This document shows positions 7,286 through 17,043 of a stretch of DNA of 64,000 nt, in pieces. The stretch is taken from NCBI GenBank assembly GCA_016721115.1, contig JADKIW010000001.1:2495501-2559500 (forward strand), read 5' to 3'. The translations under genes were made by a program, and so were the position numbers. The notes beneath the pieces are model-generated. The model did not search any database. It saw nothing but the letters and a program-made list of their open reading frames with translations, and was not told the DNA's origin. Source of the DNA: Candidatus Defluviilinea proxima. GTDB lineage: Bacteria > Chloroflexota > Anaerolineae > Anaerolineales > Villigracilaceae. Position 1 is the stretch's first letter, and every line of letters begins with the position of its first letter.

Positions 7286-9741
7286 ACGCTCACTGCCACA
7301 ACATTTCTCCCCTTGTGTTTGGCTACATACAAAGCCTGATCTGCACGTGCAACCAGCGTTTCCAAATCTGATGTGTTTGCACTTTTCCCGGCGATGCCGA
7401 TGCTGACAGTTATGTTGATTTCCTGACCTGAAGCGATCATTGGTGTGTTGGCAATATTCTTGCGCAATCGTTCTGCGACCAGTTTGGCCGTATCAACTTT
7501 TGTTTCTGGCAAAAGAATGATTAATTCTTCACCACCATAGCGACCGATTATATCGATTTCGCGGATTGAATTTTTACAGCGATTGGCAAATTCCTTCAAA
7601 ATCTGATCCCCGATTAAATGTCCGTAGTTGTCATTGATCTTTTTGAAATGGTCTAGGTCAAGCATCATGCAACAGAATTCACGCTCCATTCGAGTGGCAC
7701 GAGCAAATTCGATGTTTCCCAATTCGAATAAATTGCGGCGATTGCTTAAGCCGGTCAACGGGTCAGTCAATGCAAGTTCTTGCACCTCTTTAAACAAGCG
7801 TACCCTTTCGAAAGAAGTGCCAATTTGCTTTGCAAAAATAGACATAATGGGTAGATCTGAATTTTGGATACCGCTTCCCCATATCCATAATATTCCCTGT
7901 AGATCTTCATCCACCTTCAAGGGTAAACGTAGTAATTCAGTTCCGGGGGTGATGCCGATCTCCTGCAGGGTTTTTTTAGTACTGTCCCTTTTTGTGCCTG
8001 TGAATAGAGCTTGAATTTCTTCCTCTGGATTTGGAATCATAACAGGGTAGATAATACCCTTTGCGCTCGATACCTGTTCTAACTTGTCTTCCGAAAATGC
8101 ATATTGGACTAATGGATACCCCAACGCGTTTTCTACGGCATGGAGAAAGTGCGACTCCAGTGATGTATAGTCTATTGTAAATTGGGACCGTTCTTTATCG
8201 TAACTCGCCATGATACAGGTAAGACCGATATTGCCCAGCTCTTCACCGAGAAGGAGGATGATATTTTCCTTGGTCAATGCTCTTTCGATCTTTGCAGTGA
8301 TCTGTGCAATAGAGTAGATTATGTCGTTAGAGTGGGCAAGTTGATTTAGCCACTTTCTTTCCGCTTGTGTTCTGCGAATTTGCTTAATGGCTGTTGCTAG
8401 TTGCCCAGCCAGGGTTGCAAGCAGGCGCTCATCCTCCTCGTTAAAGGCTTTTCTTTTCGTACTTTCTGCATTAATCACACCCAATAATTGTTCTTGAAAT
8501 AAGATGGGCACACAAAGTTCTGAAATTGTGCGATCATCCACATCCAGATAATATGAAATTTGCCTGACGTTTCCAATACACTGCGATTTGCGCGTCAACG
8601 CAACCCGCCCGGTTACTCCCTCGCCAACCTTAATTGGTTTAGTGTGGACTTCTTCTATCGAATAAACCTTATAGGATGAATGTGGGTGCAATATTTGTGT
8701 TTGTTCATCTAACAAGAGAATGCCAAAGTTATCTGGAAAGAGATTGTTGCCAATGATATCTGTCACACGTTCGATCAACGCATCTTCATCATCTACCTGC
8801 GAGGAAATATGTGCGACATCATATAAAGCGCTCAATTGCCTGACCTGTTTTCTCTCCTCTTCGAGCAACAATGATTTTGCAAGCACCAACCCAACCTGTT
8901 CGGCAGTGATTGAGGCGCGTGAGATTTGCTCTTGATCAAATGTATGACTTCGCTTGTACCCCAAGGTTAATGTGCCTAATTTTTGTCCGTCCACAATGAG
9001 TGGAAACCCCAACATGGAACGGTTAGGGTATAACATTGCGATCTTGCTATCAATGAACGGGGAATTTTCGGTATCAGAAACTGCAATTGGCGATTGAGCT
9101 TCCATTACTGATTTCGATAATGGACGTTCGCCTGGTTGAAACATCATATATGGGTAAATGTCACTCATGGACCCATACGCTATAGTGGGTTGGGGCAGGT
9201 CTCTTTGATTATCCCAAAAAGCAAAGTAGCAGTCGTCCGCTTCAAAGAGTGCACCAATTTGTTCAACGAGGATTTTGAGTGTTGCCTCAATACTTTTGGC
9301 CTCGAGAGCTAAACCTGTACTCGTATGAAGTAACTCGAGGAAGTTGGTATATGCCTGGCGACTTTTTTCATACTCTTCTAACTTGAGCAGAGCACTTTGT
9401 CGCTCGCGAGTAACAGTACCAAGTTTCCCTATAATAAATGCTATTGAAAGTAAGACAAGAATGAGAACATCATTTTCGGGATTGAGGATTGAAATACTTT
9501 CGGAGTGATTTGTAATAACGTGTAGAAGCTCACTTGCGAAAATTGCAAGAATAGCAACTGCCGCTCCGCCTGTGATGCCAAAAAACCATCCCGCACTGAT
9601 AACAGGGAGCACAGCAAATGATGCTGTAGCAGAGCCAAATTCGTGATGGAATACGATCAAGATGGCTGTGTACAATATGAAAGCGAGTGCAGTGACTCTA
9701 AGGGGAGATGTTCTGTCAGATGGATAAATCAATTTATTCAT
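7282..9741 (-). CDS. Membrane-bound diguanylate cyclase with three GAF domains
   Basis: About 819 residues from the ATG at 9741; a TTG at 9756 would add five. The N-terminus has about four hydrophobic segments (residues 12-110), then a short coiled stretch. Three GAF-type sensor domains follow (about 135-295, 310-460 and 475-640), and a GGDEF domain ends the protein. The active-site motif is intact as GGEEL. The inhibitory site RxxD (REID) lies exactly five residues upstream, so the enzyme should make cyclic di-GMP with product feedback. Signals sensed by the GAF domains are unknown. It stands alone on the minus strand. Confidence 0.9.
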   Translation of the reverse strand: MNKLIYPSDRTSPLRVTALAFILYTAILIVFHHEFGSATASFAVLPVISAGWFFGITGGAAVAILAIFASELLHVITNHSESISILNPENDVLILVLLSIAFIIGKLGTVTRERQSALLKLEEYEKSRQAYTNFLELLHTSTGLALEAKSIEATLKILVEQIGALFEADDCYFAFWDNQRDLPQPTIAYGSMSDIYPYMMFQPGERPLSKSVMEAQSPIAVSDTENSPFIDSKIAMLYPNRSMLGFPLIVDGQKLGTLTLGYKRSHTFDQEQISRASITAEQVGLVLAKSLLLEEERKQVRQLSALYDVAHISSQVDDEDALIERVTDIIGNNLFPDNFGILLLDEQTQILHPHSSYKVYSIEEVHTKPIKVGEGVTGRVALTRKSQCIGNVRQISYYLDVDDRTISELCVPILFQEQLLGVINAESTKRKAFNEEDERLLATLAGQLATAIKQIRRTQAERKWLNQLAHSNDIIYSIAQITAKIERALTKENIILLLGEELGNIGLTCIMASYDKERSQFTIDYTSLESHFLHAVENALGYPLVQYAFSEDKLEQVSSAKGIIYPVMIPNPEEEIQALFTGTKRDSTKKTLQEIGITPGTELLRLPLKVDEDLQGILWIWGSGIQNSDLPIMSIFAKQIGTSFERVRLFKEVQELALTDPLTGLSNRRNLFELGNIEFARATRMEREFCCMMLDLDHFKKINDNYGHLIGDQILKEFANRCKNSIREIDIIGRYGGEELIILLPETKVDTAKLVAERLRKNIANTPMIASGQEINITVSIGIAGKSANTSDLETLVARADQALYVAKHKGRNVVAVSV

Positions 9742-9849
9742 TGACGCCTTGTGCAAGATATGGGTGTGGAGCGAACTTTTAGGTATGACCCTTGAATTTT
9801 GATTGTAATAACTAATAAGCTCATTAGTATTGCATATTCAAAATATTGT

Positions 9850-9879
9850 CCCCGATTGCTCTAACGATAACAATAGGGG
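9850..9879 (-). terminator. Possible weak terminator hairpin after the 9923 gene
   Basis: CCCCGATTG (9850-9858) pairs with CAATAGGGG (9871-9879) with one mismatch. On the minus strand the stem is followed by ACAATATTTTG, a poor T-tract. It lies between two minus-strand genes and could end the upstream transcript. Confidence 0.35.
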
Positions 9880-9922
9880 AATTCACCCATTGCTTATTGC
9901 GCTTTAATTGCAACAAGCCACA

Positions 9923-10906
9923 TTAAAAACTGACATTGTTAGGGTTTGCAATATATTGCCACCAATTGTTGTGGATTCCATCTTGGCGTCCCTGAGTTTT
10001 TGGGAAATGCTTCATCCACCAGATATGATGTTTTCGGATGTCTCCATTCCCCCAGTCTGCGGCGGTGACTTTGCGAGTCACGCCTTTGAAATCGGGGAAG
10101 TTGTATAGCCAGTCATCACATTCACTGATGACTGTGGATGGGTTGTTCCAGTCGTAGTCACGTACGCTATTCGGCGCAAAATGGACGTTGCCCAGCGCGG
10201 CCTGACCGGGGTGCGTTTTGTCGTAACGAATGAACCGTTTCCATAGGTTTATATCTTCAGGAATTTTCGAAAAAGTTGTTTCCATAATGGATTCGGCGCG
10301 GTGGCCCATGTTTTCGAGCATTTCACCTACGCCACGTTCAAAAGAAAAGCCCATGATGATAAAACGTCGCTTTGAGGCTTCGGTATTTTTGAGTGGCGGG
10401 GCATTGCAGCAAAAGGCACCGAGTCCGCCCATGATGGATTCGTAAAAGCCTGCATGAGGGAAGTTAAATATCCAAACTTCATCAATTGTTCCGTTTGCAA
10501 CAGATTTTAGAATATCGAATTTTTTGATGATGTCGTAATAATTCGCCTCTTGGGGCATATATGGACGTGACGCGCCTCGCACTACATTGAGATACGATTC
10601 TGCATCGTATTTGTGGCCGTCTACTTTGACGGGGAAGTCTTCTACGTCAAAACGTTGGACAATCTGATAACGGACTAATCCGCCGCTGACAAGCAAGATA
10701 TCGGACATGAACCCTGTGGCGAGGTCCTCGACACGATTCCAGTTCATAAACTCGAGGAGCCTTTTACCAGAGGATTTATCTACCACTGGGTTATAGACAA
10801 TGACAAGCGTCTTGAGGATCGTTGTCAGTGGCGGCTCGATTGGATTGTTAGGATCAATTGTCGGCTTAGAAGGAGGCGGGGGTTGTCGCTTGAAAAAAGG
10901 GAACAT
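9923..10906 (-). CDS. Conserved hypothetical protein, Pro-rich N-terminus
   Basis: A 327-residue protein that I do not recognise by function. It begins with a Pro/Lys-rich segment without a signal peptide, then a mixed alpha/beta sequence beginning TLVIVYNPVVD. The C-terminal third is rich in Trp, His and Asn (CDDWLYNFP, HHIWWMKHFPK, NNWWQYIAN). This suggests a buried aromatic core or ligand site, perhaps a secreted-type or carbohydrate-related fold, but I cannot assign it. It follows the PP2C-like/propeller gene by 25 bases on the same strand, so the two probably work together. Confidence 0.75.
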   Translation of the reverse strand: MFPFFKRQPPPPSKPTIDPNNPIEPPLTTILKTLVIVYNPVVDKSSGKRLLEFMNWNRVEDLATGFMSDILLVSGGLVRYQIVQRFDVEDFPVKVDGHKYDAESYLNVVRGASRPYMPQEANYYDIIKKFDILKSVANGTIDEVWIFNFPHAGFYESIMGGLGAFCCNAPPLKNTEASKRRFIIMGFSFERGVGEMLENMGHRAESIMETTFSKIPEDINLWKRFIRYDKTHPGQAALGNVHFAPNSVRDYDWNNPSTVISECDDWLYNFPDFKGVTRKVTAADWGNGDIRKHHIWWMKHFPKTQGRQDGIHNNWWQYIANPNNVSF

Positions 10907-10931
10907 GCGGCATGTCCGATTTGCGAATTGG

Positions 10932-13514
10932 TTACGGAAGATTTGTCGCGAAGTAGACCTGATTGCCTACTGCGAGGTAAAGAACATAGTTAGGGCTGAT
11001 CGTCATCGCACCGATAGTGCCTTGTTGGAAGGGATTGGCTTTGCTCGCAAAACCGCTGACCTGATTTTGTAACTCGAGCGAACGTGGTGATAAGCGGAAG
11101 ACAGTTTGATTATCAGCATCAAGTAAAAGGATGACAGAGTTAGGCGGATTGGTAAGCGACATTTGTGTGAAATGTGCTTGTGCAAAGACATCAAAATCTT
11201 TATGTGCAGGATAGTTATCTACATGTGGTGCTGGGTCCACACACCGTGTGGGTACTTCAGCAATGCGGCTATAGGTGCATGTGGAAAGATGTCCATCGGC
11301 ATGAAGCAAATAGAGATCGTCTCCGCCTACAGCCAGGTCGATGGCGTTTTCAATGTTGGGAACCTGATTTCCAAAGAAGAAGTAGGGAGAATCAACAAAA
11401 GAACTGTTTCTGCCTCTGTACACCCAAACTGCATGCGCGTCTGCATCAAGAATATACAGGTTGTCGTTGTCCAAAACAAAGGATGTGATTCGTCCCCAGT
11501 TCGTATTGGGAAGAGCGGGTAATGGGAACACTTGCGGAACTTGTCCCGGTGCGCAGTAGAGAAGATGACCAGCCTTATCAATGCCAAGTACAGTGCCACC
11601 TACGGCGTTATTTTTGGGCAAAGCCAGAATATCTATAATGGCTAACTCTTCGTATCCACCGTATGTACCGGGCTGACAATTGAATGCACTGTCGAATTCA
11701 AGGCTTCTTCCGGTGAATGTAGCATGCAGAATGTTGCCACGTTCTGCATCGAGCATGTACAGATCACTTTCGCTGGCGGCCATGCGGCTGATCTGTACCG
11801 AGCCGCTAAGCCCGTTTGTGAAAGCGGGGATGAACTCAAGGCGGATGACGCCCATTAGATTATCTAGCTTTGCCTGCGTTTCTGTGCGTAGTAGTTTGGT
11901 TTTGTCTGTTTCGCCGCCATGATATTCTTCGGCTTGGTCGAGTTTCTCAAGCACACCACTTAACATATCACGTTGGCGAGCTGGGTCTGTTTCAATGTCG
12001 GCTTGGGCTTTTTCTGTCTGTGCAAGCAAATACAACTCGTTGAATTGTTCGTTGAGACCGTATTTGGCATATACGATCCATGCAACCATCGCTACGAGTA
12101 TCGGAATAATAACGGCCATTGATACCATTGCATATGTTGGCATGACGAACGGCTGACTTGTCTCTTCGCCGTTCGGAAGTAGCTTCGGTATGAAATTCTT
12201 CAAGAAATCCCCGACGCGCTCGTTCAAACGACGCCTGGTCTTGATTCCACCGACCATAACTTTTGCCAACTGACGGGCCGCTTCAGCGTGTGCGCTTGGT
12301 TGTTCGGGCTTTCTCAAAAATGCCAAGCGAGATTTTTTCTCTACTTGTTCGGCCCCTTCCACCTCAACGGTTTCCGATTCGGTATCTGGCTCTTCCTCAT
12401 CTTCTTCCACATCGGGTTGTTGTACTTCCGCTTTGGGCTCAACAGGTTTTGCACGCGGAATGGACGGAGGAAAACTGCGTGGCCCTGTGGACGTTGGGGT
12501 GGTTGCGGGAGTCTCTTCTTTTACTGGTGGGGTATACGTCGCTGGCTCTGGTTGTGGCGGAATCGCGTAAGCCGAGGGCTGAAGAAAATGAATGCCGAGT
12601 TCAGCCAGTGCATCGATATCTTCCTCGGTGATGGTGGGCTTGGCAGGTTGTTGGAGTTCGTTCTCTTCGATGGGCTGTTCTGGCTCGAAGGAAACACTTT
12701 CAGTTTCATCCACATCAACGATTTCATTCTGCTCTTCGGCAGGTTGCATGGCAAAGGCTGAAGGTTCGATCGGTGCCTCGATCGTAGGAGCAGACCGGGG
12801 TTGAGAAGGACGCGAAGCACTTACATCGGGACGAAGAACGGTGATGATGCCACGTCCGCTTTGAGGCTGGATGAGAGTCGCATTCAAGTCGCCTTTTGTG
12901 AATGTCAGCTTGCGATAACTTGCATCCAACGAAGCAGGCAGACGTTCGTTTAATAGATCGGCTTCCCAATCCTTTGGGAATTTTCCACACAAGGCGATCA
13001 GATCATTTGCTTTGAATTCAATTTGGGAAAGATAAGTCTGGATACTCTGGCTCGAACCCAGGCCCTTGCCTGAAAGTGCCGGGTCGTGGATGTATCTTTG
13101 TTGCCCGTCTGTGATCCAAACAACATGTGCTGGGCCGCTCAAAGAAACTGTACATTGATTATCGCGGATCACGGCTAGAGCGAGTGTGGCGATTGCGTAT
13201 TGTCCGCGGCCGGTTGTTGAAAGGTTGCGTTCCAGCAATGTTGCATTGATGTTCTCTGCCGTTTTGCGCATGGCAGAGGTGAGCGATCCCGCATTTTGAT
13301 AGAACGAACTGGCCGCATTGCTGATCAGTTGCTTGACTTCTGCTGTTGAGAAATCTGCATTGCCTGAAAGCATCAAGTACAGCACAAGACTGTCCTTGTC
13401 GCGTCCACGTGCGGCTTTGCGTGGTGGTGCAACAGCCAGCAGACCGGGCAGGTCAGCGAACTCTTGTCCGTTTTGTCTATGAATGGGGAGGATGTTTAAG
13501 TCGAAGTTTGCCAC
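10932..13514 (-). CDS. Large membrane protein: PP2C-like N-domain, acidic linker, propeller-like C-domain
   Basis: An 860-residue protein with a GTG start. Residues 1-240 resemble a degenerate PP2C-type phosphatase fold (LVLYLMLSG, LSGPAHVVWITDG, FKANDLIALCG). The paired aspartates that bind metal in active enzymes are not obvious, so it may be a pseudophosphatase. A long Pro/Glu-rich linker follows (about 240-440). One transmembrane helix lies near 470-492. The rest reads as repeated beta strands with DLYMLDAE, NLYILDADA and DLYLLHADG units, which looks like a beta-propeller. This would put a cytoplasmic phosphatase-like domain opposite an external sensor. The assignment is inference. Confidence 0.72.
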   Translation of the reverse strand: MANFDLNILPIHRQNGQEFADLPGLLAVAPPRKAARGRDKDSLVLYLMLSGNADFSTAEVKQLISNAASSFYQNAGSLTSAMRKTAENINATLLERNLSTTGRGQYAIATLALAVIRDNQCTVSLSGPAHVVWITDGQQRYIHDPALSGKGLGSSQSIQTYLSQIEFKANDLIALCGKFPKDWEADLLNERLPASLDASYRKLTFTKGDLNATLIQPQSGRGIITVLRPDVSASRPSQPRSAPTIEAPIEPSAFAMQPAEEQNEIVDVDETESVSFEPEQPIEENELQQPAKPTITEEDIDALAELGIHFLQPSAYAIPPQPEPATYTPPVKEETPATTPTSTGPRSFPPSIPRAKPVEPKAEVQQPDVEEDEEEPDTESETVEVEGAEQVEKKSRLAFLRKPEQPSAHAEAARQLAKVMVGGIKTRRRLNERVGDFLKNFIPKLLPNGEETSQPFVMPTYAMVSMAVIIPILVAMVAWIVYAKYGLNEQFNELYLLAQTEKAQADIETDPARQRDMLSGVLEKLDQAEEYHGGETDKTKLLRTETQAKLDNLMGVIRLEFIPAFTNGLSGSVQISRMAASESDLYMLDAERGNILHATFTGRSLEFDSAFNCQPGTYGGYEELAIIDILALPKNNAVGGTVLGIDKAGHLLYCAPGQVPQVFPLPALPNTNWGRITSFVLDNDNLYILDADAHAVWVYRGRNSSFVDSPYFFFGNQVPNIENAIDLAVGGDDLYLLHADGHLSTCTYSRIAEVPTRCVDPAPHVDNYPAHKDFDVFAQAHFTQMSLTNPPNSVILLLDADNQTVFRLSPRSLELQNQVSGFASKANPFQQGTIGAMTISPNYVLYLAVGNQVYFATNLP

Positions 13515-13543
13515 GGCGTAAGATAATCAAAAAGTTAACCATC

Positions 13544-13619
13544 ATTATACTGGTAAAATTTGCGTATGGCGTAGGGGCATGGCGGGCAGGTTTGAAATTG
13601 CCCTCTATGCTCCTATAAT
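13544..13619. promoter_or_regulatory. Divergent promoters between the PP2C-like and GNAT-like genes
   Basis: On plus, TTGAAA (13592-13597) and TATAAT (13614-13619) are 16 bases apart. The predicted start point is about five bases before the ATG at 13631, so the leader is nearly absent. On minus, a TATAAT (13549-13544) faces the PP2C-like gene, with a leader of about 23 bases and no clear Shine-Dalgarno sequence. Confidence 0.6.
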
Positions 13620-13630
13620 TATGCCTAAAG

Positions 13631-14647
13631 ATGAAATATATGGAATTCAAATTACATAACAGTTTTTCTGAGATCGATCCCAACACATGGAATATGCTTG
13701 TTGAGCAAAGCATCGCCGATACTCCCTTCTCGCGTTATGAATACCTCTCTGAGTGGTGGAAGACCTCCGGCGGCGGTGAATGGAAAAACGCGAAACTGGT
13801 TCTTGTCTCAGCTAGCGAAAACGATCAACTCATTGGTATCGCACCTCTCTTCATCGACGAATACGACGGACACCAAGCCGTGCTCCTCATTGGAAGCATC
13901 GAGATTTCAGACTACTTGGATTTGATCGTCCGAGAAGATGACTTGCCTCGCTTCCTCTCTGGACTCATAGATTTCCTCGCCTCTTCCTTAACCGACAACT
14001 GGTCCAGTCTCGATTGGTACAACCTCCCCGATAACTCTCCCACCCTCGCCGCCCTCAAAGCGGACTCTGAAAAACGCGGCTGGACCTATCACGAAGAAGT
14101 CTATCGCCCCACTCCGTGCATTGCATTGAATGGTTCGTTTGATGATTATCTTGCCAATATAGACAAAAAACAGCGTCATGAGATCCGCCGCAAAATGCGA
14201 AAAGCAGAGGAAAGCGGACGTGTCCGTTTTTATGTGGTTGATAAGAATGTGGATATCGAACCTGAATTGGAATCATTTTTCCATTTGATGGTACAAGACC
14301 CCAACAAAGCTGAATTCTTGCATGAGGTCATGCGCGATCAAATGTCCAAGTCCTTGCGAGCCGCGCATGCATACGGCTATCTTTGGCTCGGCTTCCTTGA
14401 AGTGGATGGCGTCCGCGCTGCGGCATCACTCAACTTCGATTACAAAAACAAACTCTGGGGCTACAACTCCGGCGTCAGCCGTGAACATATGGAATTCTCC
14501 CCCGGTTGGGTCCTGCTCGGTCACACCATTCAATGGTGTTGCGAAAACAACCGTCACGAATTTGACTTTATGCGCGGCGACGAAGAATACAAATATCGCT
14601 TCGGCGGGGTGGATCGCTTTGTAATGAGGGTGCGAGTGATTAGGTGA
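13631..14647 (+). CDS. GNAT-type acetyltransferase, BioF2/FemAB-like
   Basis: A 338-residue protein matching the acetyltransferase family often called BioF2-like or CelD-like (double GNAT fold). The N-terminal half contains TPFSRYEYLSEWW, and the C-terminal GNAT half runs from KKQRHEIRRKMRKAE to EFDFMRGDEEYKYRFGG, a pattern typical of the family. Related proteins act in exopolysaccharide acetylation or peptide bridge formation; the substrate here is unknown. It uses an ATG about five bases after the predicted transcription start. It ends immediately against the convergent membrane protein gene with no gap. Confidence 0.82.
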   Translation: MKYMEFKLHNSFSEIDPNTWNMLVEQSIADTPFSRYEYLSEWWKTSGGGEWKNAKLVLVSASENDQLIGIAPLFIDEYDGHQAVLLIGSIEISDYLDLIVREDDLPRFLSGLIDFLASSLTDNWSSLDWYNLPDNSPTLAALKADSEKRGWTYHEEVYRPTPCIALNGSFDDYLANIDKKQRHEIRRKMRKAEESGRVRFYVVDKNVDIEPELESFFHLMVQDPNKAEFLHEVMRDQMSKSLRAAHAYGYLWLGFLEVDGVRAAASLNFDYKNKLWGYNSGVSREHMEFSPGWVLLGHTIQWCCENNRHEFDFMRGDEEYKYRFGGVDRFVMRVRVIR

Positions 14648-15958
14648 TCAGACAGTTTTTCTCTTAAATAAATCTGTAAGTACGTATCCACATAATACAA
14701 ACCCCAAAAGGGTAAAAGGCATCTGCCATCCCATAGTGTTTACATGTGTGTGGATGATTGAGTGTGGCCTGAATAATAAATACCATGAAAAAGGTGCACA
14801 GATTGAGTACCAAGTTGAAACTATAAGTGCTGTCGCTTTGAGTGGATATTGCCTTTGATTTCTGTTCCAGGCCAAGTAAATTATTGTGAAAATTGCAAAC
14901 ATCACTACAAGATGCCAATATAAGACTACAATATTCATCCCCCCGGCTTGAAGAGTTAATGCCGGCATATTCAGATATTTTCCTAAAATTTCGAATGCGC
15001 TAATTTTCGTTGCTTTTATCTCGGGGTTTGTAAAAATCTTGGAATTCCCCTCTGCATGGTGACCCAAGCGATTTAAAATATAGCTAATGGCGCTTTTGGT
15101 GTTACCCTCATCAAGGATGATCTGTGTTGACATAACAAGAAGACCTGTTATGACACCCGCTAAAATGGAAAATCCACCCTTTATCGAACGAATAAAGAAT
15201 GTTTTCCATCCCCAATTTTCTTTGATACCATAGAAAACAAAAGGCACAGTTGTCATAAGCATGCCGGTTGTTATAACATCGAAACCGCTGAGCAAAATTC
15301 TCAATAAAGTTGAAAAAAATAAAAGAATGTGGAGCTTAGTTGCATTGTAATAACCCCGCTTGGTAGATTCTGTCAGCACATATATACTTGCTAGAAAAGG
15401 CAGAAAGATTGCCCAAAGATTCCAAAAAATACTCCCTGCGGGAAGAACGAGCCAAATTGATGAAACCGCAAAAAAAAGCATCAATAACCCTGCAAGGATG
15501 CCAAATTCTATTGCAAAGGCTGCAAACAAGATACCAATTCCTGTAGCAGATAAAAGTGCAGTCAAACCGCGGAAAATCTTGAGTTTCTGATTATTTGAGA
15601 TGTTTAGTAGCTTATCAATGGTTCCATATAAGATACCTTGAAATCCTGGATTGGACCTATAAATTTCATAAGATTGAAATTTACCATTATTTAAGTACAG
15701 TTCTAGTTGATGCCTATTGGTTGCAGACAGAAAATTTAACTCGGTTACATCTCCAAGGCCCATAAAGCCACTAGCAGAAAAAAAGCCATCCTGTCGCGTT
15801 TTGACTAATCTGGCTATCACAAAGCGATCGTATTGTGTTTGCCACCCTTCATAATACTTTACATCAACGGCATTCCATCTGTTGCGGTAAAAGTTAGGCA
15901 ATACAAAAAGGGTTCCTACTGTAGCCAGTAAAATAAATAACACCAATCCTTTTTTCAT
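14648..15958 (-). CDS. Polytopic membrane protein, possibly GT-C glycosyltransferase-like
   Basis: A 436-residue integral membrane protein with about ten hydrophobic segments by eye. An N-terminal helix is followed by an outside-facing loop (residues 24-115) rich in Tyr, Asn and Arg. The layout resembles GT-C membrane glycosyltransferases, but I see no clear catalytic signature. Two other proteins of similar character (33313-34962 and 35008-36123) are in this window. A TATAAT lies on the minus strand about 30 bases upstream. Confidence 0.6.
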   Translation of the reverse strand: MKKGLVLFILLATVGTLFVLPNFYRNRWNAVDVKYYEGWQTQYDRFVIARLVKTRQDGFFSASGFMGLGDVTELNFLSATNRHQLELYLNNGKFQSYEIYRSNPGFQGILYGTIDKLLNISNNQKLKIFRGLTALLSATGIGILFAAFAIEFGILAGLLMLFFAVSSIWLVLPAGSIFWNLWAIFLPFLASIYVLTESTKRGYYNATKLHILLFFSTLLRILLSGFDVITTGMLMTTVPFVFYGIKENWGWKTFFIRSIKGGFSILAGVITGLLVMSTQIILDEGNTKSAISYILNRLGHHAEGNSKIFTNPEIKATKISAFEILGKYLNMPALTLQAGGMNIVVLYWHLVVMFAIFTIIYLAWNRNQRQYPLKATALIVSTWYSICAPFSWYLLFRPHSIIHTHVNTMGWQMPFTLLGFVLCGYVLTDLFKRKTV

Positions 15959-16030
15959 AACACACTCACTTTAGAAAATTTGCCGAATTATACTGGACAA
16001 AAACTTGTGGAGATACTCTCTATATTTTGA

Positions 16031-16058
16031 TTGCATTCTTACCATTTCAGAGTATCAT
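16031..16058 (+). promoter_or_regulatory. Promoter of the fumarase operon
   Basis: TTGCAT (16031-16036) and TATCAT (16053-16058) are 16 bases apart. The predicted start lies a few bases before the GGAGGT ribosome-binding site at 16069-16074. Confidence 0.5.
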
Positions 16059-16077
16059 TTATTACATCGGAGGTGCC

Positions 16078-16956
16078 ATGCAAAAAGACTTTACCAATGA
16101 GATTTTAGAGTTGATCCGCCGCACATCGTCCAGCTTGCCAAAGGATGTGGAAGACCGTTTGCGTGCGTCTATTGAGAAGGAAGAGCCAGGTTCTGCGGCG
16201 CGTGGAGCGTTGGAGACGATCATGAAGAATATCGAATTATCGCGTGCTAACTCGACGCCGATCTGCCAGGATACAGGCACGCCGATTTTCTATGTTCATT
16301 ATCCAGAGGGGAGTAGCACGAGAAAGCTCCGAGAGCAGATAAGGTCTGCTATGGTTGAAGCAACCAAAAAGTCCTATATGCGACCGAATGCCGTGGATGC
16401 CATCTACGATAAAAATTCAGGTAATAATCTTGGAGGCGACGACTTTCCGTATATCCATTTTGATGAAGTAGATGCAGACCAGCCATTGGTCATCGAGTTG
16501 ATGCTCAAGGGCGGCGGATGTGAGAACGTGGGCGCGCAGTATTCACTGCCAGATAATACATTAGGCGCAGGGCGCGACCTGGCCGGTGTCCGCAAGGTGG
16601 TTTTGGATGCGGTGCAAAAGGCACAGGGAAAAGGATGTGCGCCGGGTATTTTGGGTGTGTCCATTGGTGGTGACCGAGGGTCATCCTATGTCAAATCGAA
16701 GGAAGTGTTGTTTAGCGAAATGGGCACACGCAATGCTGACCCGAAGATCGCTGAGTTGGAAGAACGCCTGACGAAGGAATCCAACGAGATGGGCATTGGT
16801 CCGATGGGTTTTGGTGGACAGACGACCGTGCTGGACACAAAGATCACTGGAATGCATCGTTTACCCGCTTCATACTTTGTGTCTGTTTCTTATATGTGTT
16901 GGGCATATCGCCGCCGCAAGATGACGGTGAAGGGTGATGAAGTCACTTACGAGTAA
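16078..16956 (+). CDS. Class I fumarate hydratase, alpha (N-terminal) subunit
   Basis: A 292-residue subunit of an oxygen-sensitive 4Fe-4S hydro-lyase. Three cysteines in conserved settings could hold the cluster: Cys63 (ICQDTG), Cys148 (GGGCEN) and Cys187 (GKGCAPG). It works with the beta subunit encoded next to interconvert fumarate and malate in the citric acid cycle. The tartrate dehydratase alpha subunit is the close alternative. The ATG at 16078 is preferred over an upstream in-frame start because GGAGGT lies four bases before it. Confidence 0.92.
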   Translation: MQKDFTNEILELIRRTSSSLPKDVEDRLRASIEKEEPGSAARGALETIMKNIELSRANSTPICQDTGTPIFYVHYPEGSSTRKLREQIRSAMVEATKKSYMRPNAVDAIYDKNSGNNLGGDDFPYIHFDEVDADQPLVIELMLKGGGCENVGAQYSLPDNTLGAGRDLAGVRKVVLDAVQKAQGKGCAPGILGVSIGGDRGSSYVKSKEVLFSEMGTRNADPKIAELEERLTKESNEMGIGPMGFGGQTTVLDTKITGMHRLPASYFVSVSYMCWAYRRRKMTVKGDEVTYE

Positions 16957-16964
16957 ATCTTTTC

Positions 16965-17025
16965 ACCACAAAGTACACAAAGGAATTAGATTGACAAACC
17001 TTCGTGACCGTTGTGTCCTTTGTGT
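16965..17025. repeat. CACAAAGG-type inverted repeat between fumarase genes
   Basis: ACACAAAGGA (16975-16984) and TCCTTTGTGT (17016-17025) are a perfect 10-base inverted repeat, preceded by a CACCACAAAGT copy. From memory, repeats of this CACAAAGGACACAAAGG type are scattered in many environmental genomes. This one fills the 87-base spacer inside the operon. Confidence 0.6.
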
Positions 17026-17043
17026 TTAAATAAGGAAAATACC

